A stretch of DNA of 64,000 nucleotides from Caprella mutica (lineage: Eukaryota > Arthropoda > Malacostraca > Amphipoda > Caprellidae): contig CANNZV010000947.1 in assembly GCA_947561585.1 (NCBI GenBank), positions 1 to 64,000 on the forward strand, written 5' to 3'. The translations under genes were made by a program, and so were the position numbers. This document shows, one piece after another, positions 1 through 11,490 of the stretch; position 1 is the stretch's first letter; the number at the start of each line of letters is the position of its first letter. The notes under the pieces were generated by a model that saw nothing but the letters and a program-made list of their open reading frames with translations, was not told the DNA's origin and did not search any database.

Positions 1-24
1 CTAACAGTATCGTTTTGATTTCAG

Positions 25-912
25 TGACCGTGAGGCAGCGAGGACACAGCTATCCACACAGCCAACAGCTCCTCAGCCATATACAGCCAGTGACTGACTC
101 TCAGCCACTCACAGCCGGTTGACACACAGAACTGTAATTCAAGGTCGTGAGAAGGGATCAGCTGGAGCGATGGGACAGACTCAGAGCAACTATGACCTGA
201 ACTCAGTAGTGGAGTTGATCCAGAAATCAACTTCGATGAACAAGGCTCATCTAGAGCATGCCATTAAAAACATGGGGTCTACAAAGTACGACCTAATACC
301 AGATTTGTTTAGCGACATTTTGGTGTTAACCCTAACATTGCTAGTTGTGATGATTCTGGTATGTGGTTACAATCAATCAAGAAAGATGAAGTCCGATGAG
401 GATATGAAAATGTACGAAATGCGGAATTTGAGGTCTAAGATGGCGACTGAAGCCTTTAATCAGATTAAAAGAGGGACCCCTTTAGATCAGGGGAACTAAG
501 TGGAACAGTAAATATATTCAATGATCAGGCCATAAATATACAGGCGACAACATTTATAGTAATGCCTCATACAAAACGAAAACCAAAAAGCAAAGTTCCC
601 AAAACAAAATCTAGCAGTATTTAAGAAATTTTTTTCACAAACTAAATTTGACCATTATTTTAATTTTTTTTTAATTTTAAGTTTGGGTAATTTTAAGTGA
701 AAATTAATAATAATCGTTTTTCAATTGAATTTAATTTTAAGTTAATTTTTTTTTTCGGTGTTAATTTTAAGGATTAAGACTGTCTCAAAATTTGATAAAG
801 ATGATCAAAGTTCATATAAATTCAATTAAGAATATAAATTAATTAAAAAGTCATAAAATACGTTATCATAACATATGATAAATTAAAATGAAAAATTACT
901 ATTATCAATAAA
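25..912 (+). CDS. Terminal exon: small myristoylation-signal, single-pass membrane protein (CDS 170-499)
   Basis: I do not recognise this gene. The CDS runs from ATG 170 to TAA 497-499 (109 residues). ATG 170 is chosen for its strong context (G at -3, G at +4); the open frame reaches further upstream only through non-ATG codons. The exon probably starts at 25, since the window opens with CTAAC (1-5, a branch-site motif) and an acceptor ending ATTTCAG at 24. The N-terminus MGQTQSN fits the N-myristoylation pattern (Gly2, small residue at position 6). Residues 1-41 are hydrophilic, about 45-67 form one strongly hydrophobic helix rich in Leu, Val and Thr, and the 40-residue tail is charged (Lys, Glu, Asp, Met). 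There is no signal peptide. A lipid-tipped N-terminus plus one membrane helix suggests a small plasma- or endomembrane adaptor, but that is inference. An AATAAA at 907-912 could end the transcript. Earlier exons would be outside the window. A captured viral or transposon gene is an alternative I cannot exclude. Confidence 0.55.
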
Positions 913-2880
913 GAACGAATTTTATTAAAATAAAACATAACTAAGTTAAATAAGATATATTTTTATAAATGAAATTTTTTTTTTTGGATTATAATTTTTT
1001 TTTAAATATAAATGCAGTAACAAACTTGTGTAATGTATTGGAGTGATCAAAGGTCTCTGATAATATTTAGAATAATATTCTACATATTAGGAGGGGAGAG
1101 GTGACATCTCAAATAGATTAGGCAAGTTATTACATTTCTAAAATGAAAAAGTATTTACATTTTGAACTGAGACATATTAGGTAGGAATAACTTAGATTAT
1201 TTTAGGAATAAATAAAAATATTGTTAAAGCAAAATTAAGATTGTATAGGTAAGATAAAATATTTAAGAACGTTTGATGAATGCACATTAGTCTGACATAC
1301 TTCTATAACGAATTAAAACTCATATTTTTCAATTTTCTAATAATGTATTTATTGCCGGTTCGAGAAATTTCAAGAGATCCAAAACACATGTTTCCACTAA
1401 CAGCGTGAGCGTCTGAACATTGTTCAATATAGAGTAACAATGGGTAGACAAACCAGCTGGCAGTTTTGGAAAAATGTGGATTGTAACTTTGACATTTTCG
1501 GAAGGGGGGAGCGATGTAGTAAGGCAAACACAGATATTGTGTATGCATTACTGTCATCACGAACCTATATGATTGTAAGTAAGTAACATTCAAGTTAGTT
1601 ACCGATCTGCTCTCGCGAGCTACACACCTAATCTCCAGTCTTAGTTATTGAGACATTAACTTGTGAGCGTTCTAGTGGAGATATTCTTTGTAATAACCCT
1701 AGCTTGACTAATGGATATATTCTCTTTAAGTGTTAATTACTTTACTTCATTACCCTAAATACAGTTAAGCTTGGACCAGAGGCCTGAGGTCGGAACCATA
1801 GTGGCAAGGTGGTTCTAGGGCATGGTACCATGAGTATTTAGTAGAAAGAGATATATAAAGAAAAAGGAATCTGAAAATACTATATAGAGTAGGATCCTAT
1901 CACACGTAACCCCAAATAGTGAGACGTTATAAGGAAGTAAACTAACAACGTCACACCTTTAAACAGCACAATCTATAATACTGCATTATTAAGAATTGTT
2001 ACTGCAGTTGGACAAAATAATTTAAAACTATTATAAAATACTAAACGTCACTGCCACGTCACTCCAAATTAAAATATTGCTATAGTCAGTTATATAATAT
2101 TTTCTTTGACCCCTTATTCGTAGAAAACAGAATATTGTAGGGATAAGAATTATAAAAATCTAACTTCGGGACATGACTCGCACTTATTACTCTTTTGTTG
2201 TAAGTGTGAGTCACGATTTTGTAATAAGAGCGGGGTACGCCGTACTAAAAGTTCTTGTGTCCAAAAACTCAAAAGTTATGACCTTGTGAACTTTTGAAAA
2301 AAGGGGCAAAATGGCTTGACATCACCATTTTTGAAAGGTTACAACTTTCTTATTATTAGACCTAGATTAAAAAGTTTAGCATGTTTTTTGTTCAAAATAA
2401 GCTAGGCAATCTTTCTAGGTATACAAAATTTTATTATTTTAATTTTTTTGAAGGAAAAAGGGGACTTACCCTCTCTTCTCTGATCTTGACGTTTACAAAA
2501 AAAATATTAGAACAAAAAATTTAGATTGAATACATTGCTATAGGTTGGAAAGTTAATATTTACTACTATTAATAGGGATTCGGGATATATTTAAGCTCAA
2601 ATAGGTGCGTTAGACAAAAAAATGGAAAATTACAAGAAAAAGATTATAATTTTGAAGAGGTAAATTTTTCAAATTACTAATATTAATAATTACCAATATT
2701 AAATCTGATACTATTAACTTTTCTTTACTAAATAGGTACTATTATTTACTAATAGTTACTATTGTTTTTCAACATTAACTATTATTTCTAAATAGTTATT
2801 CTTATTTTTTAATAACTACTCTTATTTATTCATAAGCACTCTTATTTATTAATAATTACTAATATTTACCAATATTAAAT
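500..2880. other. AT-rich non-coding stretch
   Basis: No supported gene. It holds A/T homopolymer-rich DNA, a hairpin (arms TGACTCGCACTTA at 2174-2186 and TAAGTGTGAGTCA at 2201-2213, one mismatch), and a degenerate tandem of TTACTATTA/TTATTAATA-like units at about 2670-2880. The short minus-strand open frame at 1303-1593 has no domain or codon signal I can support. Confidence 0.5.
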
Positions 2881-3290
2881 AGTAAATCAATGCTCAAAGC
2901 CTACCATGTACTCAACTGAGTTTTTGTGGCGGTCAATGTCCAGGAACCATCTGAGAGATCCGGTCAAAGGTCAAGGTAATTTATAACTCATTAACTCAAA
3001 AAGTATTGAACCATATTGCATGCATGGAAGTTTTAGATTGCATGAAACTTGGTGGGACGATTGGTTACTATCCAATTTAGCATTTTATTAAATTTTGGGA
3101 GAACGGGTCAAAGCGGCGGTGAAGGTATGCGTTCTACTCAGTGCACATAATCTAGTTTCATATATTTCGATAGTTTACGTCACGTGAAGCATGTGTATAT
3201 TCATGAAGATATACAATATCAGTTTACATTACTCTATAATCAAACAAATAACTTTTTAACAGCTTAGCTTTCCAGACAGTACGATAAAAT

Positions 3291-3579
3291 GGGTGTAGGT
3301 CATAAGCCCCCCCGTTCAAGAGCCCCCTCCCCCCCCTCGGTCATGAGCCCCCTGTTTCTAAAGGGTGTAGGTCATAAGCCCCCTCCCCCGGTCATAAGCC
3401 CCCCTCCCCCCGGTCAAGAGCCCCCACCGGTCACGAGCCCTCCCTGTTTTTAAATCTTTATTTACCTATATTATTTAATCCTTATTAACACTTTTGTAGT
3501 TCATAACTGATTAGACATAAAATATAGCTAGGAGGGCTCATGACCGGGGGGGGGGGGGGGGGGGCTCTTGACCGTATCC
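3291..3579 (-). mobile_element. Foldback-like G-tract transposon, copy 1 (internally deleted)
   Basis: It begins GGGTGTAGGTCATAAGCCCC and ends CTCTTGACCGTATCC. Flanking CGATAAAAT occurs at 3282-3290 and 3580-3588, a 9-bp target-site duplication. The left terminal repeat has several GGTCAnRAGCCCCC-type units. Only the core half with the 'tttttaaatc..ttatttacctatattattt' and 'cttttgtagttcataactgattagacataaaat' blocks remains; the GC hairpin and the other half are lost. The right end has a run of about 20 G. Orientation is given relative to copy 2. Confidence 0.8.
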
Positions 3580-3588
3580 CGATAAAAT

Positions 3589-5130
3589 ACCCATTTTGAA
3601 TACATGACGTTGCGTTTCAACGAAAATAACGATTTGACCCAGCCTACGTTAACCAGCAATTTCAAAGAGGAAGCTTTGGTTTGCCAGCGTGTGTCCGGTC
3701 AAATTCGGATTCAGCATACTAATAAACAGCCAAGGAAGAATTTTCAGACTTTCCTGCAAAAGTGAACATCTCTGTGTTTGTAAGCATTTTTACGAAAATA
3801 AGATATTTTCGATGATATTTACAGAATTTTTTTGACAATTTTTAAAAATTTAATAACTTTTTGAGTTTCTTTCCCATCAAATGTTTTTGTTTATGCTTTA
3901 AAGCATTGGTAAGGCAAGCCAAAACAATTCGTGGATTTATACTTTTAAAATTTAACTATGATTTTTTACAATTTTGAGAAGATTAAAAATGTATTTTTTT
4001 TTACTTTTGTTTCTCAAAAACCTATAAAAATAATAATTTTTAGTTCAAAATAAAATGGATCCACATTTCATTCCTTTCACTTTTCTTCATTTTGTAATTT
4101 GGTTGGCTGAAATCCGTCTGAATATGATGAAGATATTAATTTTTTTAAGATGGAACTTTATGCAAAAATTTATTCCTCACTAAACTCCACTTTATAACAG
4201 CCAGTGCATGCAAATACCAATGCAATGCATGCCAACATTTCTTGGTACAATTTCAATAGTTTTATTACGTTTTTCGACATTCTGCTTTCACATTCTCGTA
4301 GAGAAAAATATGGCGATTGATTGTAGACATCAAAAAGGAAATGTGTTATTTTATAGTTTTTGACAAAACATTGCAAGAAAATGAATTATGGTAATATCCT
4401 ATTTGGATTTCTTATTTTCAACGTTGTTCCGAGTAAACACATATTTTATACATTTAAGTAATTAAGCAATTTTATTTTCTGGTAAAGAGACGAATTTAAA
4501 GGGAAGTCTTTAGTGAATAATAAGAGATGGACAAAAAGTGGAAAGAACTCTCCACAAAAAATCCTCACTAGTTAGGCAATTAATAACCACATAATCAATT
4601 TTTCCAATTAGTGTTTAGAGAGTTAAATTATCTATACTAATAATGATGAATAGTTGCAGTTAGGAATGATAGGATAAAATCTCGGCTAATCACACATAAT
4701 TCTAATTATGACATTTCGTAATCAGGATTTACGAGAGGCTAATTACAAGCCTTAATTCTTGAAGAGATTCCCATGAGACAAGATAAAAATAGTTCGGTTT
4801 TGATTAAAAATTCAATATTATCATGCAACATATTAATTACAGATAAAATAATTATTATTGAAATTACTACTGTATTTCATTCGAATATATACATGTTTAA
4901 AAGAAAAGCTTCACATTTTTTAATTGATATTAGTATAAAACTCCAATTGATACAAATAACTTCAAAGGAAAAGTTGAACGATTTTCTTACGATCTTTTAA
5001 ACTGGACTTAAACCTTTCCTTCTGGAAACTATATTTTTCGTTCTTATTTATTTTAGAAAGCATCTTATTATTCACAAAAGCGCATTGCATTTAATAACTT
5101 TCTAAACATTTGTTCAGTATGCTAGTCGCA
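3589..5130. other. AT-rich non-coding stretch
   Basis: No gene or clear repeat structure seen. Short open frames at 4170-4376 (-) and 4773-5000 (+) have AT-driven composition and no domain, so I do not call them. Confidence 0.4.
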
Positions 5131-5164
5131 GGCCGAGAGCGGAAAACTAGCGTGGAACAGCAAT

Positions 5165-5285
5165 CTATTAATATTTTTAAATACCCACCTAGTTACCTAT
5201 ATAATGTTCATTTATACCTATCTTATATGCATATACCTACTAGTGTTTATCTATAGATTCCTATATGCCTACTAGGCTACTGATG
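5165..5285. repeat. Degenerate 'CTACCTAGTTACCTA' satellite fragment
   Basis: Contains copies of acccacctagttacctat and tacctactagtgtttatctata, the same words as the larger arrays at 7665-7915 and 9930-10485. Flanks (5285-6000) hold nothing recognisable. Confidence 0.5.
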
Positions 5286-6007
5286 TCCGGAAAGCTGCCA
5301 GGCTGAAAACTGCCCGTCACTCACTGGCAATTTAATGAGTTTAGTCAATAATAACATTTGAAATTATAAAAAAATCCGTTCGCCACTCGTTAAGGAGACA
5401 TTCATTTTCACTTAATAGACAAACAAAAATAATATTTAAATGTAGATAAAATAAATCAAATTCATTAAATAAATTAAAAACTAAAACCTTTCTTAGAAAC
5501 TACTAAGAGAAGAAACAAAGCAATAATTGTATTAGGTACAGAGTACAATTTCCTTGTTTACACAACGGATCTGTACATTATCAGTTCATAAAGGGCTTAG
5601 TGTCAAATTAGTTCTTTTTGTGTTTATAATTTGAGAATTGAACAAGTATTAAAGCTTAATATTCGCTTATACTCATTATAAAATAAATTCGATCTATGTT
5701 AGTGAAATATTTTGAATTTGCAACCCGTAGCATCTATGATTATTAAACTGGTAATACCTACATAATTCTCTGACAATAATTTCCGTCGATCGAATTGAAG
5801 TGCATTTATTAAATAATATTTATATAAATGAATATTGTGCTTGTGAATAAGGTGCTTTGTAATTGACATTGAGAATAAAAATGTAAATGTAATAAATATT
5901 GAACATCATACATATAAGTTGATTAAGCATTACCTTAATTTATTGTATAATTTACAATGATATTATTGTGAGAATAGCTATATCTGGTAATCAAAAATGG
6001 GGACTTC

Positions 6008-6195
6008 CCAATAGTTTGACAGTTCCATCTTTCTGTATTATTTGTCGTTTTATTTTTTGATCTAAATAAAAAATATGATTAAAGGTATACTCAATTAATA
6101 ACTAATCTAAATAATAAAATAATTTTTAATATCTTTCATTTTTAAAATTTTATATTACTCTTTTATTTTACTTTATTTCTAATATTAATTTATGA
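6008..6195 (+). repeat. Dispersed AT-rich repeat O, copy 1
   Basis: From 'ttgacagttccatctttctgt' through 'aaaaaatatgattaaaggta' and 'tcatttttaaaatttt' this closely matches 46190-46372 in the same order and orientation. No coding capacity. Family unknown. Confidence 0.6.
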
Positions 6196-6223
6196 TGAAA
6201 TCCCTCCCTTGATTTCATCATTG

Positions 6224-6343
6224 AATGTAGTTTGTTGTATCCGCTAGTTTGTTGTACTGCACTCTTAATGATTGTTTAATGCCGATATACATATAATTTA
6301 TGTTAAATTAGTAATAAACTACAAAAGTGTCAAACTACTGAAT
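6224..6343 (+). mobile_element. Foldback-like family core fragment lacking termini and GC hairpin
   Basis: Reads aatgtagtttgttgtatccg, ctagtttgttgtactgcact, gattgtttaatg, then jumps directly to ccgatatacatataattta and aactacaaaagtgtcaa. These are the core blocks of the G-tract family in order, but the roughly 30-bp 'acctggcagggg..gcacgcccc' hairpin between them is absent and no G-tract ends flank it. It is either an internally deleted relic or an older form. Confidence 0.65.
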
Positions 6344-7664
6344 AGTAACCATCAAAAAACAGTACACGGGTTTAACGTTTGTTTTATAACCAAATGCTAT
6401 ATTGCTATAAGGACTATATACGAAACTTAACAACTATTTAAAAACGTATGTGAATTAGCAAATATATAAAAAATGGTAATTATAACTTCCTTATGTGTAC
6501 CAAACTTTGATTAACTGTGTGATTAATAAAGTAGATTTGTTAAAAATTATTTTCCTGTAATATTAAGTAATTCAATATCTATATAGTTATTGCTGTATGA
6601 ATGAATGTCCTCGTAACTCCTTAAAGAATCGCGAACGGCTTTTTTCACAAATTGAAATGTTATTAGTGACTGGCAGTTTTCCGCATTGCAGTTTTCCGTG
6701 TACCATGGCTACTACTGTTTATCGGTGCACCGACAGTTGGGCCGAGGTGAATTGGGCCCCAAAATAATTGAGCTCAGAAAAAAATTGGGCAGAAGACACA
6801 CTAAAGAAATGTTACCTTGTTTTTACTACGGAAGTGACAACATTATTTTTCAAATATGCTTTACATTCTCTAAAAATATGATTATATTTTTTAATTCGAT
6901 TCATATTCTTGATAAGGTAATATATAAGCAAGCACCTTTAATCACATTTGGATGCTAATCTCATGTTTCAATGTAATGAAATATTTGAAGTATTTAAACA
7001 AGTCGTATTATTTTGAATCATGTAATGTGGATACAATGTGTAGTGTACATTGTCTGACGAAGACAAATATTTGGTAGAAAATAAATAAATTTTAAAGGTT
7101 ATACGTTACATTGAACAGTTGTTTGGATAAAATGAGATTATGAGAATACATTGATAAACCTCTTCAATATTGAACACTCAACAGCATTCAAATAATTCAC
7201 ATTAACTTCAATTCAATTTGCACGCTCCAATAATTTTGGCATGTCAAAAATACCTACATCCTTACTTTCTATTGTTTATCTAAAATAGCTACATTCTTAT
7301 TTTCTATTGGCTACATCCTAACGCAGGAGTTCACTAAATAGAGATACTGATAGGAAATTTGTTGTTTACATGACCTATCTCGGAACAGAAAATTATTGTA
7401 GTTTAAAAGAATAATGGTATTTATTCATGAAAAGAATATGTTCTATTTAAAAATATTTTTTTTTTCCTTGTAAGGAATATTCTTTATTTTAAATATGCTC
7501 AAGACTCTATTTTTAAATAAAAACATAATGTCACAAACCTAGTTATTACATTAGCAAGGGTCTTTAATTAAGTTAATACAGTTAACTCTGCAAAAATGAG
7601 TAAATAATATAATTGTCTCGGGGCTCAATTGTCCAGGGCCCAACTGTCGGTCTACGTGTTTATC
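6344..7664. other. Non-coding stretch
   Basis: No gene supported. At about 6360-6405 there is a weak match to the 3' end of the retroposon-like repeat at 17996 (gggtttaacgtttgttttat). At 6665-6705 'ctggcagttttccgc' words recall 5300-5330. The 6686-6958 open frame overlaps these and is not called. Confidence 0.35.
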
Positions 7665-7915
7665 AATATATACCTAGTTATCTACTATTGTTTATCAATA
7701 CATTCCTAGTTACCTACTACTATTTATCAATACTTACCGTGTTACCTACAAGTTTTCATAAATAACTGCCTAGTTACCTACTATTGTTTATGATTGCCTT
7801 ACCTATATACCTACTAGTATTATTTTAATGCCTACCTTGTTACCCACCTTTATCATCAATACCTACCTAGTTACCTTCATTGTTACTTACTAGTGTTAAT
7901 AGAAGACTTACCTAT
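7665..7915 (+). repeat. Degenerate tandem array, about 30-33 bp unit
   Basis: Repeats of tacctagttacctactattg and tttatcaatac with much divergence. The same unit reappears at 9460-9540 and 9930-10485, so these are parts of one old satellite broken by later insertions. Confidence 0.65.
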
Positions 7916-8516
7916 GTTAAAATAGACATTTTCCGATGACTGAATGAACTTTATTCATTCGGTTCTTTTCCCAATAGATATATGGTGTTGGTGTTGAGTT
8001 TTGGTTCTAGGTTAGTTAGATTATGGCAAGGAAAGGGAAAGAAGACACTCTCGTTTCCGACAAGATACACATAAAAAAATGATAGCGATATAAAAGTGAA
8101 ATCTAAGGAAGTCTTAAGCTGACGCTACCATCGCATCAAATAGATCGATTATTGGGAATCCCAATAGTTGGAGGTTCCCATGTTAAGAAGGTAATTAATG
8201 CAATTAGCCACGTCTCAAAATGTTATTTTTAAAAGGCATTGTTAACTTCTGTGCAATGCTAGTGTTCAAAACATTTATCCTTTGTCGGAAAGTTGGCTTC
8301 TTAAAAAGGTATTTTAGGCAATTAACAAAATTATTATTTCTTTTGACGAAGCAAAGCTAAAATTCACTAGAGAGTTTAATTATTAAAAGACATTGGTAAA
8401 TTCTTAGCAATGCTAATGAAATTAAATCAGCTAATTAGGCGTATTACTTGATATTCACATAGGGCGTTTTATTAAGCATTGCTAATCTTGAACTGTCATT
8501 CACTGCATGTTTGTCC

Positions 8517-9153
8517 TTGCCATACACTAGCATGTACACCTGACAGTTGCGCGTGAATAGGTACGACTGGCAGGTGCACCTGTTACCTGAGGAGCACACA
8601 CACTGTTCATGCGTACCTGTCAAGTTTGTCAGTTTGCCATGGATTCTTCATATTTTATATACGTATATGTATACATATTTTTAAATATAGATTTATGTAT
8701 ATTTTTATTGTAATTTTTCATTTTCTTTTTATTTATATATATTCCCCCAATATATTTTATAGGTATGTATTTATTTAATATATTATTTATATTTTTTTAT
8801 ACATTTTTTTATGTATACGCATTTTTTCAAAAACATTTTTAATTCATTTTTTTTAATAGCTATATTTTTATTAATTTTTTGGAAATATAGTACTTTTTTT
8901 ATTATTGAAACCTCGTTATTTCAACGGGGAAGTACACTAGTTGTTAATAACCGAGACATGTTCAGATGAAACCGCCACTCACAAACAGTTTTACTCACCT
9001 GTCATGTAGAACTATTCAAATTATCATCAGTTGGCAGGTCAACTGAAATGCTAGTTTTCCCCGCCACTCACTAGCAGGTGCACATGACAGGCGCGAATAT
9101 ACATGTGTAGTATTGCGTACGTGTCAGGTGGACATCATAGTGTATGGTCGGCA
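8517..9153. mobile_element. Non-autonomous TIR element, about 640 bp
   Basis: The left end TTGCCATACACTAGCATGTA..CACCTGACA is mirrored by the right end TGTCAGGTGGACATCATAGT..GTATGGTCGGCA, with some mismatches. Subterminal GGCAGGTGCACCTG and CGCCACTCACTAGCAGG words occur in both halves. The AT-rich middle (8650-8942) ends in GGGGAAGTACACTAG, like the repeat at 20802-20833, so a second element may be nested. No open frame. Superfamily not assigned. Confidence 0.55.
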
Positions 9154-9459
9154 TTAGTAAGAGTTACAACCTTCTAAAGTCAGCGGTATTATTATTGCTG
9201 TTACAATAATAATACCATACAAGTTGTATTACTCAGTTTTTCAAATAAGGCATTTATTTACGCGTACCTAATTATGAGTTGTCAATTACTGCACGTTTAT
9301 CTTAATCATTGCAACTGAACATTTATTCAAATATTTAACCACTGGTGTTAACATTATTAATATTCAATAATATTTTAATCATTTAATTTAAGAATAATTA
9401 AACTACCTAATAAAAAATAATTAGTATTATATACTCATATCTAATAATAACCTACCTTG

Positions 9460-9540
9460 TTACCTACTATAGTGTTCATCAATACCAACCTATTTACCTA
9501 CTAGCGTTTATCAATACATACCAAGCAGACGGCTAACATT
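9460..9540 (+). repeat. Degenerate 30-33 bp satellite fragment
   Basis: acctaccttgttacctacta and ctatttacctactagcgttt are copies of the array unit at 7665-7915. Confidence 0.55.
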
Positions 9541-9557
9541 TTGTTTATACGTGTCTG

Positions 9558-9858
9558 TAGTCCAGTCCACTACTAATACATGCATATTCACGGACTCACA
9601 GTATATAGAATATAGTAGTGACAATCGAGACGGTTAGTGTACGTGACTTCATCACAGCAACACTCTAAATTAAATTTAGGACAATCGAAGTGTTAAATTA
9701 TGAAAAAATGTTTATTTATTGCTAATATGGTAATGGTGCATTCAGGTTATAAAAACTACTTGAGCCCTAATTTTCGATTATAGTCAGTTATCTTAATGAC
9801 GTCACGATAACAAGTCACTCGTATTGTCACTACTACGTATATAGCAGTGGACCGATAA
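9558..9858. mobile_element. Candidate inverted-repeat element, about 300 bp
   Basis: The left arm CCAGTCCACTAC .. TATAGTAGTGACAATCGAG pairs with the right arm (reverse complement) GGTCCACTGCTATATACGTA..GTAGTGACAATACGAG, with gaps. It sits inside the broken satellite. No coding frame. Ends are imprecise. Confidence 0.4.
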
Positions 9859-9929
9859 TGTAGCTGAGAGACGTTGTTATAGTTCCAGTACTATAACTTC
9901 CTTATAGTACCAAGTTACCAAACAGTGGT

Positions 9930-10485
9930 TTCGATATAAACCTATCTAATTACCAACTAGTGTTTATCAATATTGATAAACCTAATGGGTTTATCAATCA
10001 TTTACCAACTAGTATTCATTCATAAACCCTAATGGGTTTATCATTTACCAACTAGTATTCATCAATTCCCAGCTAGTTACTTACTTGTGTTTATCAATAC
10101 CTACCAAGGACGAGTAGTCCTTGATACCTACCTATAATATTCATCAATAGCTACCTAGTTACCTACAACTGTATCAATTACCTACCAAGTACCTAATGGT
10201 GTTTATCAATACCAACCAGTTTATTTATCAATATCAACCCCTTCTAGTGTTCAACAATACATACCTAGTTACCCTCAACTGTTTATCAGTAGCTATCTAG
10301 TTACCTAAAATTGTTTATCAATACCAACATAGTTACCTACTAATGTTCATTAATAGCCTATTTACCTACTAATGTTCATCAATACCTAGTTACCTACGAA
10401 TGTTCACTATAAGGAAAGTTACCATGTTACCTAATGGTGTTTAATAATACCTACCTAGTTACCTACAACTGAAATATGGCATATT
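9930..10485 (+). repeat. Main degenerate tandem array of the 30-33 bp satellite
   Basis: About 15-18 diverged copies of (a)tacctagttacctactagt + gtttatcaatac. A local duplication 'aaaccctaatgggtttatca' occurs near 9980 and 10025. The units are too diverged for a recently amplified satellite. Confidence 0.65.
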
Positions 10486-10629
10486 TATAAGTCGTTTGAT
10501 ATCTCACGTGGGACAGAGAGGGACATCTCGCGTGGGACAGAGGGATTTCCTGCGTGCAACAGAGAGGGATATCCCGCGTAGATTAGACGTGGGATGTTTC
10601 TCGAGGGGCAAGCGTATGACATCCCGCTT
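10486..10629 (+). repeat. GC-richer repeat of 'cgtgggacagagaggga(ta)tc' units, left part
   Basis: Four to five units of the type CGTGGGACAGAGAGGGACAT, resuming at 11087-11152 (gtgggacgtgagtggg .. cccacgcgggacagagatga) after the foldback-like insertion, so that insertion is younger than this repeat. Confidence 0.55.
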
Positions 10630-10638
10630 GTTCAATAC

Positions 10639-11077
10639 GGGGTACGGTCAAGAGCCCCCTCGGTCATGAGCCCCCCTAGGTCATAAGCCCCCCCCCCCGG
10701 TCACGAGCCCCCCTCCATGTTTTTTTAATCCTTATTTACCTAGTTAAACAAATGAAGAACTACTAAGATAGAAATAACTGAGAGTTGCTAATGTAGTTTG
10801 TTGTATCCGCTAGATTGTTGTACTGCACACTTCATGATTGTTTAATGACCTGGCAGGGGGGTTCGGGGGGCGGCACGCCCCCCTATATACATATATTTTA
10901 TGTCTAATCAGTAATGAACTACAAAAGTGTCAATAAGGATTAAATAATATAGGTAAATAAGGATTTAAAAACAGGGGGGCTCGTGACGTGAGGGGCTTAT
11001 GACCTAGGGGGGCTCATGACCGGGGGGGCTTATGACCTAGGGGGGCTCATGACCGGGGGGGCTCTTGACCTACACCC
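10639..11077 (+). mobile_element. Foldback-like G-tract transposon, copy 2 (full length, reference copy)
   Basis: Starts GGGGTACGGTCAAGAGCCCC and ends CTCTTGACCTACACCC. A perfect 9-bp target-site duplication GTTCAATAC lies at 10630-10638 and 11078-11086. Structure in order: left terminal repeat of three to four GGTCAnRAGCCCCCC units; core inverted repeat (tttttttaatccttatttacctagtta); unique core with tgtagtttgttgtatccgct and cttcatgattgtttaatgacc; a GC hairpin (ggggggcggcacgcccccc); the core inverted repeat on the other side (ataggtaaataaggattta); then a right terminal repeat of four to five inverted units. No open frame, so mobilisation must be in trans. The 9-bp duplication and modular inverted repeats match what is known of MULE-related foldback elements of flies; placing it there is inference. 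Confidence 0.88.
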
Positions 11078-11319
11078 GTTCAATACGTGGGACGTGAGTG
11101 GGAATTCAGACGTCTAATATCCCATCTGTCCCACGCGGGACAGAGATGATATGGTTAGCTGGGACAGTCATACTTTTAACTTTGATTTCCGTATATGTCC
11201 ATATTGATCTTTCTGTTCTTAAGATTGTGACAAAGTAATTTCACATATGATTAAGATCTATTTACTAAACGTTCAAATTTTTCTAACTAACATAATTTTT
11301 ACTTTAATGAATTTAGGGT

Positions 11320-11490
11320 TGGTTCTTGACGATAGGTGGCTGCAAAGCTGCCGCACATTTTGCTCTAGAGTAGCGAGACGATACTTAAGTGACTGTAATC
11401 TTAGAAGGGTATTTCTCAAGATGAATATCAAAAATGCCTTCTCCAATTTCAACTGTCTGAGGAGACATATCTTTCTTTGTCATTCGTAAC
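11320..11490 (+). pseudogene. Non-LTR reverse transcriptase relic, segment 1
   Basis: Frames at 11325-11490 give GCKAAAHFALE then KMNIKNAFSNFN and LRRHIFL, which match the part of a LINE-type reverse transcriptase that includes the first catalytic-Asp region (usual form KxDxKNAFNxxRR). The catalytic Asp is replaced by Asn. Frameshifts and stops show it is dead. It continues at about 12050 after an insertion. Confidence 0.6.

Noticed and set aside
119..169. N-terminal extension of the first gene beginning at 119
   Set aside because: The codon at 119 is TTG, not ATG, and it precedes a strong ATG at 170 with a myristoylation start.
1770..1850. tRNA-like folding near gaggtcggaaccatagtggc
   Set aside because: No consistent acceptor stem or box A/B spacing.
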